The notes under the pieces: generated by a model | Database searches by the model: none | What the model saw: only the letters and a program-made list of their open reading frames with translations | Told to the model about the DNA's origin: nothing | Position numbers and translations under genes: made by a program | Assembly (NCBI GenBank): GCA_046331625.1 | Contig: JAXLQL010000030.1 | Location: 28,831 to 92,830 of the forward strand | Origin: JAXLQL01 sp046331625 | Lineage (GTDB): Bacteria; Acidobacteriota; Terriglobia; Bryobacterales; Bryobacteraceae | DNA length: 64,000 bases | Direction: 5' to 3' | In this document: piece after piece, positions 1 to 8,197 of the stretch | Position numbering within the stretch: the first letter of the stretch is position 1 | Layout of the letters: each line of letters starts with the position of its first letter

Positions 1-2
1 CG

Positions 3-767
3 CCTGTGCCGGACCTTCGTACGCCCGCCGATACCAAGCCGGAATCGCGTACGGCGGCGCTTGACTGGCTGGCCCGGCAGAATCGCCGCTTTGCCGACGA
101 GCATCCGGGAGACTCGACACTCGACGCGCGCATCCGCAGTTACGAACTGGCGGCCAGCATGCAACTGAGCGTGCCCACCATCGCGGATCTCTCGAGTGAA
201 TCGGAGGCCACGCGCAAACTCTACGGATTCGACGATCCGAAAACCGAACCCTTGGCGCGGCAGTGCATATTGGCGCGGCGGCTGCTCGAAGAGGGCGTGC
301 GCTTCGTGCAGGTGTATCACGGCGGTTCCTCTGTGGATTGGGATGCGCACGGCAACATCATCGACAATCACACCAAGCGCGCCTCCGAGTACGACAAGCC
401 GGTGGGCGGCTTGCTGCGCGATCTCGATTCGCGAGGGCTGCTGAAGGACACTCTGGTGATGGGCGTTACCGAGTTCGGCCGCACACCGGTCTCGCAAGGA
501 ACCGGCAAGACCGCTGGCCGCGATCATCATCCGGATTGCTTCACGTGCTGGATGGCGGGCGCTGGGGTCAAGCCGGGTTTCGCGTACGGCGTCTCCGATG
601 ACTTGGGCCAGAAACCCGCCGAAAACCCGGTGACGATTCACGACTTTCACGCCACCGCGCTGCATCTGCTCGGGCTAGACCACGAACGGTTGACGTTCTA
701 CCACAACGGCATCCGGCGGCGGCTGACTGACGTGCATGGTCAGGTGATCAAAGGATATCTGGCGTAA
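3..767 (+). CDS. DUF1501 family protein, C-terminal part (5' end outside window)
   Basis: This is the C-terminal ~254 residues of a DUF1501 protein; the reading frame is open to the window edge, so the true start lies upstream. DUF1501 proteins have an alkaline-phosphatase/sulfatase-like fold, are usually exported by Tat, and are normally encoded beside DUF1549/DUF1553 cytochrome-type proteins. Family signatures seen are RFVQVYHGG followed by DWDAHG, TEFGRTP, and GRDHHP (metal-ligand-type residues). It is clearly paralogous to the full-length copy at 4835-6244, which has the same three motifs in the same order. The substrate is unknown for the family. A MITE-like element begins within a few bases of the stop codon. 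Confidence 0.88.
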   Translation, partial: PVPDLRTPADTKPESRTAALDWLARQNRRFADEHPGDSTLDARIRSYELAASMQLSVPTIADLSSESEATRKLYGFDDPKTEPLARQCILARRLLEEGVRFVQVYHGGSSVDWDAHGNIIDNHTKRASEYDKPVGGLLRDLDSRGLLKDTLVMGVTEFGRTPVSQGTGKTAGRDHHPDCFTCWMAGAGVKPGFAYGVSDDLGQKPAENPVTIHDFHATALHLLGLDHERLTFYHNGIRRRLTDVHGQVIKGYLA

Positions 768-769
768 CT

Positions 770-1027
770 ACTTTCCGGCGCAAAATTCCATGGCTCAGAT
801 TGTGGGGCAGGCTTCAGCCTGCGCGGGACTTCAGTCCCGCTGTCAATGCCCAGCTCCCAGGCCCTGGCAGCGAACCTTAGCAGCCCGTGGCTAAAGTCGC
901 GCGACCCACGGGACTTTAGCCACGCGCTGTTAACCTCTCCCGAAGGGTGCTTGGGGGGCATCACTTCGGTTTCCGCTATTGGCGGGTGATGGCGGGCGAG
1001 TACCTCTCGAATTTCGCGCCGGAAAGT
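770..1027. mobile_element. MITE-like element, copy 1, with terminal inverted repeats
   Basis: The ends are inverted copies of each other: ACTTTCCGGCGC at 770-781 and GCGCCGGAAAGT at 1016-1027, continuing inward as AAAATT and AATTT. The tetranucleotide AACT flanks both sides (766-769 and 1028-1031), as a target-site duplication would. Inside are a twin-hairpin unit (801-841) and a second inverted pair (GTGGCTAAAGTC near 887 and GACTTTAGCCAC near 912). No credible gene lies within. A diverged second copy is at 7240-7452, sharing about 30-base blocks at both ends and in the centre. It is about 258 bp and non-coding, so if mobile it would depend on a transposase elsewhere. The AACT duplication could be chance. 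Confidence 0.6.
801..841 (+). repeat. Twin-hairpin repeat unit (REP-like), inside MITE copy 1
   Basis: The core is two adjacent hairpins, CAGGCTTCAGCCTG and CGGGACTTCAGTCCCG, preceded by TGTGGGG. Near-identical units occur at 1057, 7269, 47931, 50235 and 59305, all in the same orientation on the plus strand. Confidence 0.85.
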
Positions 1028-1056
1028 AACTAGTTTAGCTGTTGACTCGCAGTCCG

Positions 1057-1097
1057 TGTGGGGCAGGCTTCAGCCTGCGCGGGACTTCAGTCCCGCT
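1057..1097 (+). repeat. Twin-hairpin repeat unit (REP-like)
   Basis: This is a full-length identical unit 30 bases beyond the right end of MITE copy 1, standing alone. It lies directly against the LacI-family remnant at 1142-1738 and may mark the breakpoint that removed the N-terminal part of that gene. Confidence 0.85.
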
Positions 1098-1141
1098 GCC
1101 GACCTGCGCGCTAGCGTGGGCTCGCGCATGCGAACAGGGCC

Positions 1142-1738
1142 CTGAGCGTCGCCGAAGTGCTGATTACTCCTCCGCTCTCGGAAGAGAGCCCCGTGCTTCC
1201 GCCATTCTTCCAGGACCTGCGCGACCGAGGCTTTCCCGTTGTGCTGATCAACCGCCGCCTGAAGCCCAGGATCTTTCATCAGGTGTCGGCGGACTACGCA
1301 GCGGGAGTCAAGGCCTCCATTGAAACGCTCACTTCGCTTGCCCATCGCCGTGTGGCGTACATTTCCGGAAAGCCCGCTGTGTTGCCGATGGCTAGCGGAT
1401 TTCGAACTCCATGCAGCGACAGCGTCTCCATCGGAGCCCTGCGCTTTCTTCTCGAAAGCGGCGTGCAGGCGCCGCGAGAGGTTTCGCTCACCAGCTTCGT
1501 TGGAATTGACGCCACCGAGTTCACTCATCCGAGCCTGTCCACTGTGGCGACGCCGTTGTATGAGATCGGCCAGCAGGCATTCCTCCTCTTGATGGAACTG
1601 ATCCAGGAAAGCCACGCCAAGCCGCGGGATGTGGTTCTGCCGGCCCGCTTCATTCCACGCGAGTCGATCGGCGTGGCCCCGAAGCGAGTGGCTGTACCCA
1701 AAGCGGCAGCAGCAGGGATGATTCGTTCCCGCGGATAG
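1142..1738 (+). pseudogene. LacI/GalR-family regulator remnant (sensor domain only, internally deleted)
   Basis: The translation matches the effector-binding domain of LacI-type repressors: an opening strand ending in LITPP, then FPVVLINRR, AHRRVAYISG, SIGALRFL, the long 'VPREVSL'-like stretch (QAPREVSLTSF), and PSLSTVATP. The helix-turn-helix DNA-binding domain and about 60-80 preceding residues are missing. The stretch between AYISG and SIGAL is far shorter than in intact family members, so there is also an internal deletion. The frame begins just after a repeat unit (1057-1097). It cannot act as a DNA-binding repressor as it stands, and the only starts are internal GTG/ATG codons. A short expressed protein cannot be excluded, but a decayed gene is the simplest reading. 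Confidence 0.72.
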
Positions 1739-1817
1739 GCGCGCGATCGAGAGTCGCCGTCCGGAGCGAGCACGGCTCGAATCTCCCGAGTCTCGAAGCT
1801 CCGATATACTACCCCTC

Positions 1818-2192
1818 ATGTCCACACCAACCACCCTCTACGCCAGGCTCGGAGGCTATGACGCCATCTCCGCCGTCTCCATCCATCTTGTGGGCCGTTT
1901 GATGGCCGACCCGCGGCTGGGCCGGTTCTGGGCTCACCGGGGTACTGACGGTTTGCAGCGCGAATTGCAACTGCTAGTCAATTTCCTGTGCCATGCCACT
2001 GGCGGTCCCATGCTCTACACCGGCCGCGACATGAAAACTTCTCACAAAGGCATGCGGATCGACGAAGGCGACTGGCAAGCCTTTTTGGGCCACCTAAATG
2101 CCACGCTCGATCACTTCGGGCTCACCGGCGATGACCGCGCGGCCGTGGCCGGCTTCGTGGAGAGCACCAAGGCAGAGATCGTGGAAGCCTGA
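1818..2192 (+). CDS. glbN: Group I truncated haemoglobin
   Basis: This 124-residue protein is the normal length for a TrHb1/GlbN haem protein, a cytoplasmic 2-on-2 globin that binds O2/NO. It opens with the family signature YARLGGYDAI. The proximal haem-ligand histidine is in TSHKGM (about residue 75), in the usual context after the E-F region. The B-helix positions that normally read F-Y (B9-B10, with the Tyr hydrogen-bonding bound O2) appear as H-L in IHLVGRLMAD, so the distal pocket seems altered; this rests on a by-eye alignment. It stands alone, with the LacI remnant before it and a 148-base gap after it. Confidence 0.88.
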   Translation: MSTPTTLYARLGGYDAISAVSIHLVGRLMADPRLGRFWAHRGTDGLQRELQLLVNFLCHATGGPMLYTGRDMKTSHKGMRIDEGDWQAFLGHLNATLDHFGLTGDDRAAVAGFVESTKAEIVEA

Positions 2193-2340
2193 ACCCGATC
2201 TGCCATCGGCGCAATAATCGAACCGTAACCGGGCAAGCTGCCTGACTCGGAAACTCAGACGTCATTGCCAATGGTCTATCGTCAAACCTGATGTTGACTG
2301 CGCAATTTCGATCGGTCATGATCGAGGCGAACCACTCCGC

Positions 2341-4830
2341 ATGAATCGCATCGTCTGGAGTTCGATCGCGCTAGCCGCCTTCCTGCTGGCAGCACCGGAG
2401 GTAGCCGAAACGCGCGGGCCGGAGATTCTGGCCAAGCGTTGCGCCTCCTGTCATGGCGCCGCGAAAATCTCGGGCCTCGATCTTCGTGACCGTGCTTCGG
2501 CGCTTCGTGGCGGATCGCGCGGACCAGCCATCGTGCCCGGCAAGCCAGCCGAGAGCCTCCTCTTCGCCGCGATTTCCGGCGCCGGCAAACTCGAGATGCC
2601 ACCGGGCAAGGAGAAACTCACCGCCGGGGAGATCGAAGCCCTGCGCGCCTGGATCGCATCGGGCGCGGAATGGACCTCGGCTCCGCTTGCGGCCCAGCCT
2701 TCGTTCTGGTCATTCCGCAAGCTCGTGCGGCCGGCCGTTCCCGCTGGCCCATCCCATCCGATTGACGCCTTCGTCCAGCGCGGACTTGCAGCCAAAGGAC
2801 TCACGCCAGCGCCGCGCGCCGATCGCGCGACTCTGATCCGCCGCGCCTACTTCGACCTGATCGGCCTGCCGCCGCCTCCCGGCAAAGTCAGGAAGTTCGT
2901 AGAAGACTCATCGCCCGAAGCCTGGCCGAACCTGATCGACGAACTCCTCGCCTCCGAGCACTACGGCGAGCGCTGGGGCCGCCATTGGCTCGATGTGGTC
3001 CGCTACGCCGATAGCGGCGGCTACGAGACCGACATCCTCTTCAAGAACGCTTGGCGTTATCGCGACTACGTCATCAAGTCATTCAACGAAGGCAAGCCAT
3101 ATGACCGTTTCGTTCAGGAACAGATTGCCGGAGACGAGATGTGGCCGGACAACCTCGACCTTTCCGGAACCTACGATCTGCCCAAGCAGAAACTCGCCAA
3201 TCTCGATGCGCGCATCGGCACCGGACTCTACACCTTCGGGCCGGAAGTGCACGAATCGAACATGGACGCCGAAAAGCTCCAGTATGAGAAGGTCACGGAT
3301 TGGGTGGACACCACCGGCTCGGCCTTCTTGGGGCTCACCTTCGCCTGCGCACGCTGTCACGATCACAAGTTCGACCCGATTACGCAGCGCGACTACTATC
3401 GCCTGGCTGCGGTGTTCGCCTACTCCACCGAGACCGAGGTGCCCGTGGTGCACCGGATGTCGATCCGCGACCATGGTCAGCACTATCCGCGTGTGATCGC
3501 CGTTTCGGAAGCGCGCACGGCCTACCGCTTGCACGAAGAGAGCGTCCGCAAGCGCCTGATCGCCGAGCGCAAGAAGGCGTTCACGCCGGACGAGATCGCG
3601 GCGTATGACGCGAAAGAGGAAGCTCGCACGCCTCTGCAAAAAGAGCAGGCCGAGAAGGTCGCGGCTGCGATTCGCGAGATCAAGCTCGACAAGGAAATGA
3701 CCGCGGCGGAGGCAGAGCAATCGAGAAGGCTCCTCGAGGCGATCGGCAAAGCCGTGCTCGAAGTGCCCGAGCGCGACGCGCAGAGGGGGCTCTGGGACGG
3801 CTTGATGGATATCCCAGTGGCGAGCGTTCTCGGCCATCGCGACCCCGCGCTGGTGCCGCCCACCTTCGTCTACAGCCGCGGCGAGCTTTCTCTCAAGCGC
3901 GACAAGATGCAGGCCGGATTGCCTGCGTTCCTCGGCGGCGACGTGCAGTTCGACGACTGTTCCGGCCGCTGCGTGCCTCTGGCGCGGAAGCAATTGGCGC
4001 TGTGGCTGACTCAGCCCGATCATCCGCTCACGGCGCGCGTAATGGCCAATCGCGTCTGGGCTTGGCACACGGGGCGCGGTTTGGCGGCCACGCCGAACGA
4101 CTTTGGCCGCCAGGGGCAAGCGCCCATCCTACCGGAACTCCTCGATTGGCTCGCCTCGGAATTCGTGGCGCGCAAGTGGAGCGTCAAGGCCCTGCACCGG
4201 CTCATCATGACGTCTGAGACCTATCAGCGGGCAAGCGCTTTCAAAAACGAAGCCAATCTCACTGTGGACCGCGACAACGCCTACCTGTGGCGCTTCAATA
4301 GGAGGCGGCTGGAAGGCGAGGTACTGTGGGATGCGATGCATTCGGCGGCGGGTACCCTGAATCTCCGCATGGGAGGCAAGCCCGTCGCGCCCCCCCTGAG
4401 CACTGACGAGGCTAGCGGCATGGGATCCGTCTGGCAGTGGCCCGTGAATGCCGATCCTTCCGAACACTCCCGCCGTGGCGTGTACTTGTTGGTGCGCCGT
4501 AACATGCCGTATCCGATGTTCGAAGCCTTCGACAATCCCATCAATTCGGTGAGTTGCCCCCAGCGCGAGGTCAGCTCGGTGGCGCCGCAAGCGCTCTGGT
4601 TCCTGAATAACAAGGTGGCCTCGGAACAGGCGACTCGCTTCGCCGCTCGGCTTCGCAAAGATTTCGGAAATGACCCGGCCGCCTTGGCCACCGGTGCCTG
4701 GCAGCTTGCCTTGGGTCGCGCGCCGTCAGCCCTGGAAAAGCAACAGGCCGTGGATTTGATCGGCAAACTGTCGCTGGAAAAGTTCTGCCTGTCGATCTTC
4801 AATCTCAACGAGTTTGCCTTCGTGGACTAA
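2341..4830 (+). CDS. DUF1549/DUF1553 protein with N-terminal planctomycete-type cytochrome c domain
   Basis: The 829-residue protein is predicted to be exported: hydrophobic residues 5-18 form a signal peptide. A c-type haem site CASCH at residues 34-38 lies in a PSCyt1-type domain that ends near residue 115 and includes the likely Met ligand in KLEMPPGK. DUF1549 (about 140-350) follows with YGERWGRHWLDVVRYADS and CARCHDHKFDPI, the latter a second CxxCH. DUF1553 occupies about 560-800 with ANRVWAWHTGRGL and TSETYQRAS. The family pairs with DUF1501 proteins and is abundant in Planctomycetes and Solibacter-like Acidobacteria, where a role in extracytoplasmic polymer breakdown is suspected but not proven. 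The DUF1501 partner follows four bases after the stop. Confidence 0.9.
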   Translation: MNRIVWSSIALAAFLLAAPEVAETRGPEILAKRCASCHGAAKISGLDLRDRASALRGGSRGPAIVPGKPAESLLFAAISGAGKLEMPPGKEKLTAGEIEALRAWIASGAEWTSAPLAAQPSFWSFRKLVRPAVPAGPSHPIDAFVQRGLAAKGLTPAPRADRATLIRRAYFDLIGLPPPPGKVRKFVEDSSPEAWPNLIDELLASEHYGERWGRHWLDVVRYADSGGYETDILFKNAWRYRDYVIKSFNEGKPYDRFVQEQIAGDEMWPDNLDLSGTYDLPKQKLANLDARIGTGLYTFGPEVHESNMDAEKLQYEKVTDWVDTTGSAFLGLTFACARCHDHKFDPITQRDYYRLAAVFAYSTETEVPVVHRMSIRDHGQHYPRVIAVSEARTAYRLHEESVRKRLIAERKKAFTPDEIAAYDAKEEARTPLQKEQAEKVAAAIREIKLDKEMTAAEAEQSRRLLEAIGKAVLEVPERDAQRGLWDGLMDIPVASVLGHRDPALVPPTFVYSRGELSLKRDKMQAGLPAFLGGDVQFDDCSGRCVPLARKQLALWLTQPDHPLTARVMANRVWAWHTGRGLAATPNDFGRQGQAPILPELLDWLASEFVARKWSVKALHRLIMTSETYQRASAFKNEANLTVDRDNAYLWRFNRRRLEGEVLWDAMHSAAGTLNLRMGGKPVAPPLSTDEASGMGSVWQWPVNADPSEHSRRGVYLLVRRNMPYPMFEAFDNPINSVSCPQREVSSVAPQALWFLNNKVASEQATRFAARLRKDFGNDPAALATGAWQLALGRAPSALEKQQAVDLIGKLSLEKFCLSIFNLNEFAFVD

Positions 4831-4834
4831 CAAC

Positions 4835-6244
4835 GTGATCCAGCTATCGACACCGTCGTCCCGCCGCCGCTTCCTCGAGCGCTTCGCCTTCGGATTCGGC
4901 GGAATGGCGTTCAGCCATCTCGCCTCTGCCGGAACCATCGCGAGCCCGCTTGCGCCCAAGAAGCCGCACATGCCGGCCAAGGCGAAGAGCATCATCTATC
5001 TGTTCATGCAAGGCGGACCGAGCCACGTCGACTCCTTCGACCCCAAGCCGATGCTGCAGCGCTTCGACGCCCAGAGCCTGCCTCCGAGCTTTCGTTCGGA
5101 AGGGCTGAACCTGCAGTTCATCCGCGTGTCGGAATCGAAGCTGATGGGCTCGCGGCGCACCTTTCAGAAGTACGGCCAGTCTGGACTCGAAGTCTCTGAC
5201 CTGTTCGACAAAACCGCATCCGCGCACGCCGACAAGATCGCGGTGGTCCGCTCGGTTCACCATGAAGCCTTCATTCATGGTCCCGCGTTGAACCTACTCT
5301 ATTCCGGCTCCATTCGGGCGGGTTTCCCGAGCGTGGGTTCATGGGTCGTGTATGGCCTCGGCAGCGAATGCGACAATCTGCCCGCGTTCATCATGATGAC
5401 TGACGGCGCGATCAGCGGCCGTAGCCGGAACTCTTATTCGTCGGGCTTTCTGCCCGCGCTCTATCAAGGCACCGTGCTGCGCACTGAGGGTGCGCCGCTG
5501 GTGAACCTGTCGCCGCCGCAGGACATGTCGATCGCCGATCAACGAATGCTGCTCGATCAAGTGGGCACGTGGAACCGGATTCACCGCGAGGGCCGCGAAG
5601 ACGATTCGCGTCTCGACGCGCAGATCGCCAATTACGAACTCGCCTTCCGCATGCAGGCAGCCGCGCCTGGCCTGGTGGACATCTCTTCCGAGCCGGAACA
5701 CATCCGGCGCTCGTACGGGCTCGACGACAAGCACACCGAGAAGTTCGGCCGCCTCGCCCTGCTCGCGCGCCGTCTGGTGGAGCGCGGTGTGCGCTTCGTG
5801 CAACTCGTCTCGACGGATTGGGATGGCCACGGCGAGTGCGACAAGAATCACACCGGCAACGCCCGCCGCATAGACCAGCCGATTGCCGCTCTCATCGCCG
5901 ACCTCGAGCAGCGCGGCCTACTCGAGTCGACACTGATCGTTTGGGTGGGCGAGTTCGGCCGCACACCCGTGATGCAAGGCAATCAGGGGCGTGACCATCA
6001 TCCGTATGCGTTCTCCGCCTGGTTGTGCGGCGGCGGCGTGAAGGGTGGCAAAGCGATCGGCGCCACCGACGAGTTCGGATTCCGCCCGGTCCATGACCCT
6101 GTCCATGTGAATGACCTGCATGGCGCCATGTTGTCGATGATGGGCCTCGATCATCTCCGGCTCACCTATCCTTTCAATGGGCGCGACTTCCGGCTCACTG
6201 ATGTCGGTGGCCACTTCAACGTCGCCCATCGGCTCCGCTCCTGA
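4835..6244 (+). CDS. DUF1501 family protein, full length, Tat-exported
   Basis: The 469-residue protein is a full-length paralogue of the partial protein at the window start. I chose the GTG at 4835, four bases after the preceding stop, because it puts a twin-arginine signal (SRRRFLERFAFGFGG) at residue 9; an in-frame TTG at 4814 would overlap the upstream gene. Family motifs are FMQGGPSHVDSFDPKP (about residues 58-73), STDWDGHGECDKNH, GEFGRTPVMQG and GRDHHPYAFSAWL, which resemble the metal-binding motifs of the alkaline phosphatase superfamily. Together with the upstream DUF1549/DUF1553 gene it forms a two-gene operon and is likely translationally coupled to it. The substrate is unknown. Confidence 0.9.
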   Translation: MIQLSTPSSRRRFLERFAFGFGGMAFSHLASAGTIASPLAPKKPHMPAKAKSIIYLFMQGGPSHVDSFDPKPMLQRFDAQSLPPSFRSEGLNLQFIRVSESKLMGSRRTFQKYGQSGLEVSDLFDKTASAHADKIAVVRSVHHEAFIHGPALNLLYSGSIRAGFPSVGSWVVYGLGSECDNLPAFIMMTDGAISGRSRNSYSSGFLPALYQGTVLRTEGAPLVNLSPPQDMSIADQRMLLDQVGTWNRIHREGREDDSRLDAQIANYELAFRMQAAAPGLVDISSEPEHIRRSYGLDDKHTEKFGRLALLARRLVERGVRFVQLVSTDWDGHGECDKNHTGNARRIDQPIAALIADLEQRGLLESTLIVWVGEFGRTPVMQGNQGRDHHPYAFSAWLCGGGVKGGKAIGATDEFGFRPVHDPVHVNDLHGAMLSMMGLDHLRLTYPFNGRDFRLTDVGGHFNVAHRLRS

Positions 6245-6328
6245 GAAAGCGCGAATCGCCTACGCCTCGCGGATAGGCGTGTTTGCAGCGCTGAGCCCTG
6301 CCGTCCGTGCGATAGAATGAAAAAGAAA

Positions 6329-6679
6329 GGGGGCGTAACGGATTCGACGGGATTGATCTGACGCAGGAAGGCGTGCCGGGTTGCGAGCTCCCGTTAAACG
6401 ATCGCAAACCATAACTGCCAACACGCAGTTTGCATACGCTGCCTAATCTTAGGTAGCCGCTTCCGGGTTCCCAGGCCCGCATGGGATTCGGTAAGCGTCA
6501 TCATGGCGGGCTGGGTCCAAAGCTTCTGCTCGTAGCCGAGGATCGAGACTCAATCGGGCTGGGGCGCCGTCAATCTCGCCGGTTCTGAGGCGGTGCTCGA
6601 CAATCTGAGCCGGATACGCACGTAGGCTTGTTGTGAAGGGCTTTCTCGGACGCGGGTTCGACTCCCGCCGCCTCCACCA
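6329..6679 (+). ncRNA. ssrA: Transfer-messenger RNA (tmRNA)
   Basis: The 5' end GGGGGCGTAACGGATTCGAC and the 3' end GGTTCGACTCCCGCC...CCTCCACCA are the conserved tRNA-like halves. Bases 6329-6335 (GGGGGCG) pair with CGCCTCC just before ACCA, with one G-U pair. The 351-base length is normal for one-piece tmRNA. The tag frame runs from GCC at 6417 to TAA at 6444-6446 and encodes ANTQFAYAA, ending in the usual Ala-Ala protease signal. A TAGAAT at 6313-6318 may be the -10 element. tmRNA with SmpB rescues stalled ribosomes and tags their products for proteolysis. Confidence 0.97.
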
Positions 6680-6694
6680 TCCTCTCGACAGAAC

Positions 6695-7069
6695 ATGCAG
6701 ACCATCCATACTGACGCCGCCCCGAAAGCGATTGGACCCTACTCGCAGGCCGTGGTCCACCATGGGGTCGCATACCTGAGCGGCCAGATCCCGCTCGATC
6801 CCGCTACCGGACAAGTAGTGGAAGGCGACATCGCCGCGCAGACCGAGCGCGTGCTCGAGAATCTCAAAGCCGTGCTCGAAGGCTGCGGATCAGGACTGCA
6901 TCGCGTGCTGAAGACCACCGTCTTCCTCGCCGACATGACCGAGTTCCCGAAGATGAACGAGGTCTATGGCCGCTATTTCCCCGAGAATCCGCCGGCGCGG
7001 TCCACCGTGCAGGTAGCGCGCTTGCCGCGGGACGTCAGAGTCGAGATCGACTGCATCGCGCTCGCCTAG
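6695..7069 (+). CDS. ridA: RidA family reactive intermediate deaminase
   Basis: The 124-residue protein is the standard length for the YjgF/YER057c/UK114 family. RidA is a cytosolic trimer that hydrolyses reactive enamine/imine intermediates such as 2-aminoacrylate, protecting PLP enzymes. Typical sequences are AIGPYSQAV near the N-terminus, YLSGQIPLDP, the LLKTTVFL-like stretch HRVLKTTVFLADM, and NPPARSTVQVARLP, whose Arg is the substrate-carboxylate-binding residue of active RidA proteins, followed by EIDCIALA. The presence of that Arg suggests real deaminase activity. The gene starts 16 bases after the mature 3' end of tmRNA and could be co-transcribed with it. Confidence 0.93.
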   Translation: MQTIHTDAAPKAIGPYSQAVVHHGVAYLSGQIPLDPATGQVVEGDIAAQTERVLENLKAVLEGCGSGLHRVLKTTVFLADMTEFPKMNEVYGRYFPENPPARSTVQVARLPRDVRVEIDCIALA

Positions 7070-7239
7070 CCGCACGTTGCTCGCGCGCCTAGCCGCGTGT
7101 TACTAGAGCTGCGTGGGCCGCGTTGAGCCCATGTCGGGAGATTTCGCCAGAGGCGAAGCGTGGTCACAGGCGCAATGCGCCATTTCGAAGGAGCCGCAGC
7201 GGGTTGTCGCTCCCGCTCGCACGTTGCCTTCGGGCACCG

Positions 7240-7452
7240 TTCCGCCCCAAAATTCCATGTTTCAGATTGCGGGGCAGCTTCAGCAGGCTTCAGGCCTGCG
7301 CGGGACTTCAGTCCCGCTGTCGATGCCCAGCGCTCAGGCCGGGCAGCGAACTTTAACCCCTCCCGAAGGGTGCTTGCGCGGCTTGCACTTCGGTTTCCGC
7401 TCTTGGCGGGTGATGGCTGGCGAGTACCTCTCGAAATTTCGCGCCGGAGAGT
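7240..7452. mobile_element. MITE-like element, copy 2 (diverged)
   Basis: The stretch aligns end to end with the element at 770-1027. It starts TTCCGCCCCAAAATTCCATG, carries a modified twin-hairpin unit at 7269-7318, then CTCCCGAAGGGTGCTTG and TTGGCGGGTGATGG, and finishes TTTCGCGCCGGAGAGT. It lacks the extra GTGGCTAAAGTC inverted pair of copy 1. Its left terminal repeat is more decayed than its right. It sits between two convergent genes and stops 2 bases before the stop codon of the response regulator gene at 7455. The 170 bases between ridA and this element contain only GC-rich hairpin-forming sequence and no gene I recognise. Confidence 0.6.
7269..7318 (+). repeat. Twin-hairpin repeat unit (REP-like), with small insertion
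   Basis: This is the same unit as at 801-841. The first hairpin is disturbed by an extra CAGCTTCAG before CAGGCTTCAGGCCTG, giving an additional possible stem. The second hairpin CGGGACTTCAGTCCCG is perfectly kept. Confidence 0.8.
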
Positions 7453-7454
7453 AG

Positions 7455-7997
7455 CTAACGCCAGCGCTCGTTTGCACGTCGTCCCGGCGCTGACAACGCA
7501 GATTCCGCCGCGCGGGTCAGCGCCGTAGCGTCCGCAGACCCTCTCGGAACCTCGAGCAGCGTCCGCGAAAGCTCCCGCATCGAGAGCGGCTTCTGGAGGA
7601 ACCGCGCCGCACCAGCCCGTAAGATCTTCGACGTATTTTCCACCGTGTCGTCGCTCGAAACGGCGATCACTTCGATGTCCCCGCCCTGGGCCACGGCGGC
7701 TTCGGCGACTTCCGATCCGTGCCCGTCTGGCAGATGGCAGTCCACCAGAGCGATATCGTAATGGTGCAGCCGGAGCAAAGTCAGCGCTTCGCTGACGCAA
7801 TTGGCTTCGTGACATACGGCTCCGCAGGCTTCGGCGGCCCGCGCGAAGAGGAAGCGATTCATCGGATCGTCCTCGACAATGAGAATCCGGAAAGGTTCCG
7901 GACTAGTGCTCCCGCTTTCGATTCCCGCTCCGGTGCCCGTCGCCGGGCCGGCAGGTGCGACCGTGCCTGCCGCCTGCATCTCGACTGTCATTCTCAT
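7455..7997 (-). CDS. Single-domain response regulator (receiver only)
   Basis: The 180-residue protein has about 35 variable N-terminal residues rich in Ala, Gly, Thr and Pro, then a CheY-like receiver domain. It shows ILIVEDDPMNRFLF (acidic pocket), the phosphoacceptor Asp in ALVDCHLPDGHG, a conserved Ser in VIAVSSDD, and Lys in RFLQKPLS. There is no output domain. I chose the ATG at 7997 because a longer in-frame extension would run through the promoter of the divergent gene. The MNRFLF sequence after the acidic pair is typical of receivers that pair with hybrid kinases. The gene is divergent from a three-gene signalling run (8198-14539) and probably works with it. Confidence 0.82.
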   Translation of the reverse strand: MRMTVEMQAAGTVAPAGPATGTGAGIESGSTSPEPFRILIVEDDPMNRFLFARAAEACGAVCHEANCVSEALTLLRLHHYDIALVDCHLPDGHGSEVAEAAVAQGGDIEVIAVSSDDTVENTSKILRAGAARFLQKPLSMRELSRTLLEVPRGSADATALTRAAESALSAPGRRANERWR

Positions 7998-8095
7998 GGC
8001 CTCATGAACCTGATGCCATAGTAGGTCAGTCTGCTTCCCGGCGCTGTAGGCGCGCTGCCGATCCTGCTGTAAGCAGAATGCGTACCTACCTGTTC

Positions 8096-8124
8096 TTGTC
8101 GATGAGTAGGACCCGGTATATAAT
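8096..8124 (+). promoter_or_regulatory. Sigma-70-type promoter upstream of the kinase-like/receiver fusion gene
   Basis: TTGTCG (8096-8101) and TATAAT (8119-8124) are separated by exactly 17 bases, a near-consensus pair in otherwise GC-rich DNA. An ATG at 8123 lies inside the -10 box, so it cannot be the translation start from this promoter. This argues for a downstream start of the following gene at 8174 or 8198. Confidence 0.6.
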
Positions 8125-8197
8125 GACAACGTCGCGCCCCTTGCCGAATTTCTCGGGGATCCGGAATGCACAAGTGACGAGAGAGCGCAAATTGGAG

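Noticed and set aside
881..925. Possible CRISPR-like or attenuator structure in the 770-1027 region
   Set aside because: The inverted pair occurs once and lacks regular spacers; it is explained as part of the MITE-like element. No CRISPR array was found in the window.
1070..1834. Long minus-strand open frame of 254 codons
   Set aside because: It runs antisense to the LacI remnant and through a hairpin repeat; its composition is typical of GC-rich shadow frames, and no family signature was seen.
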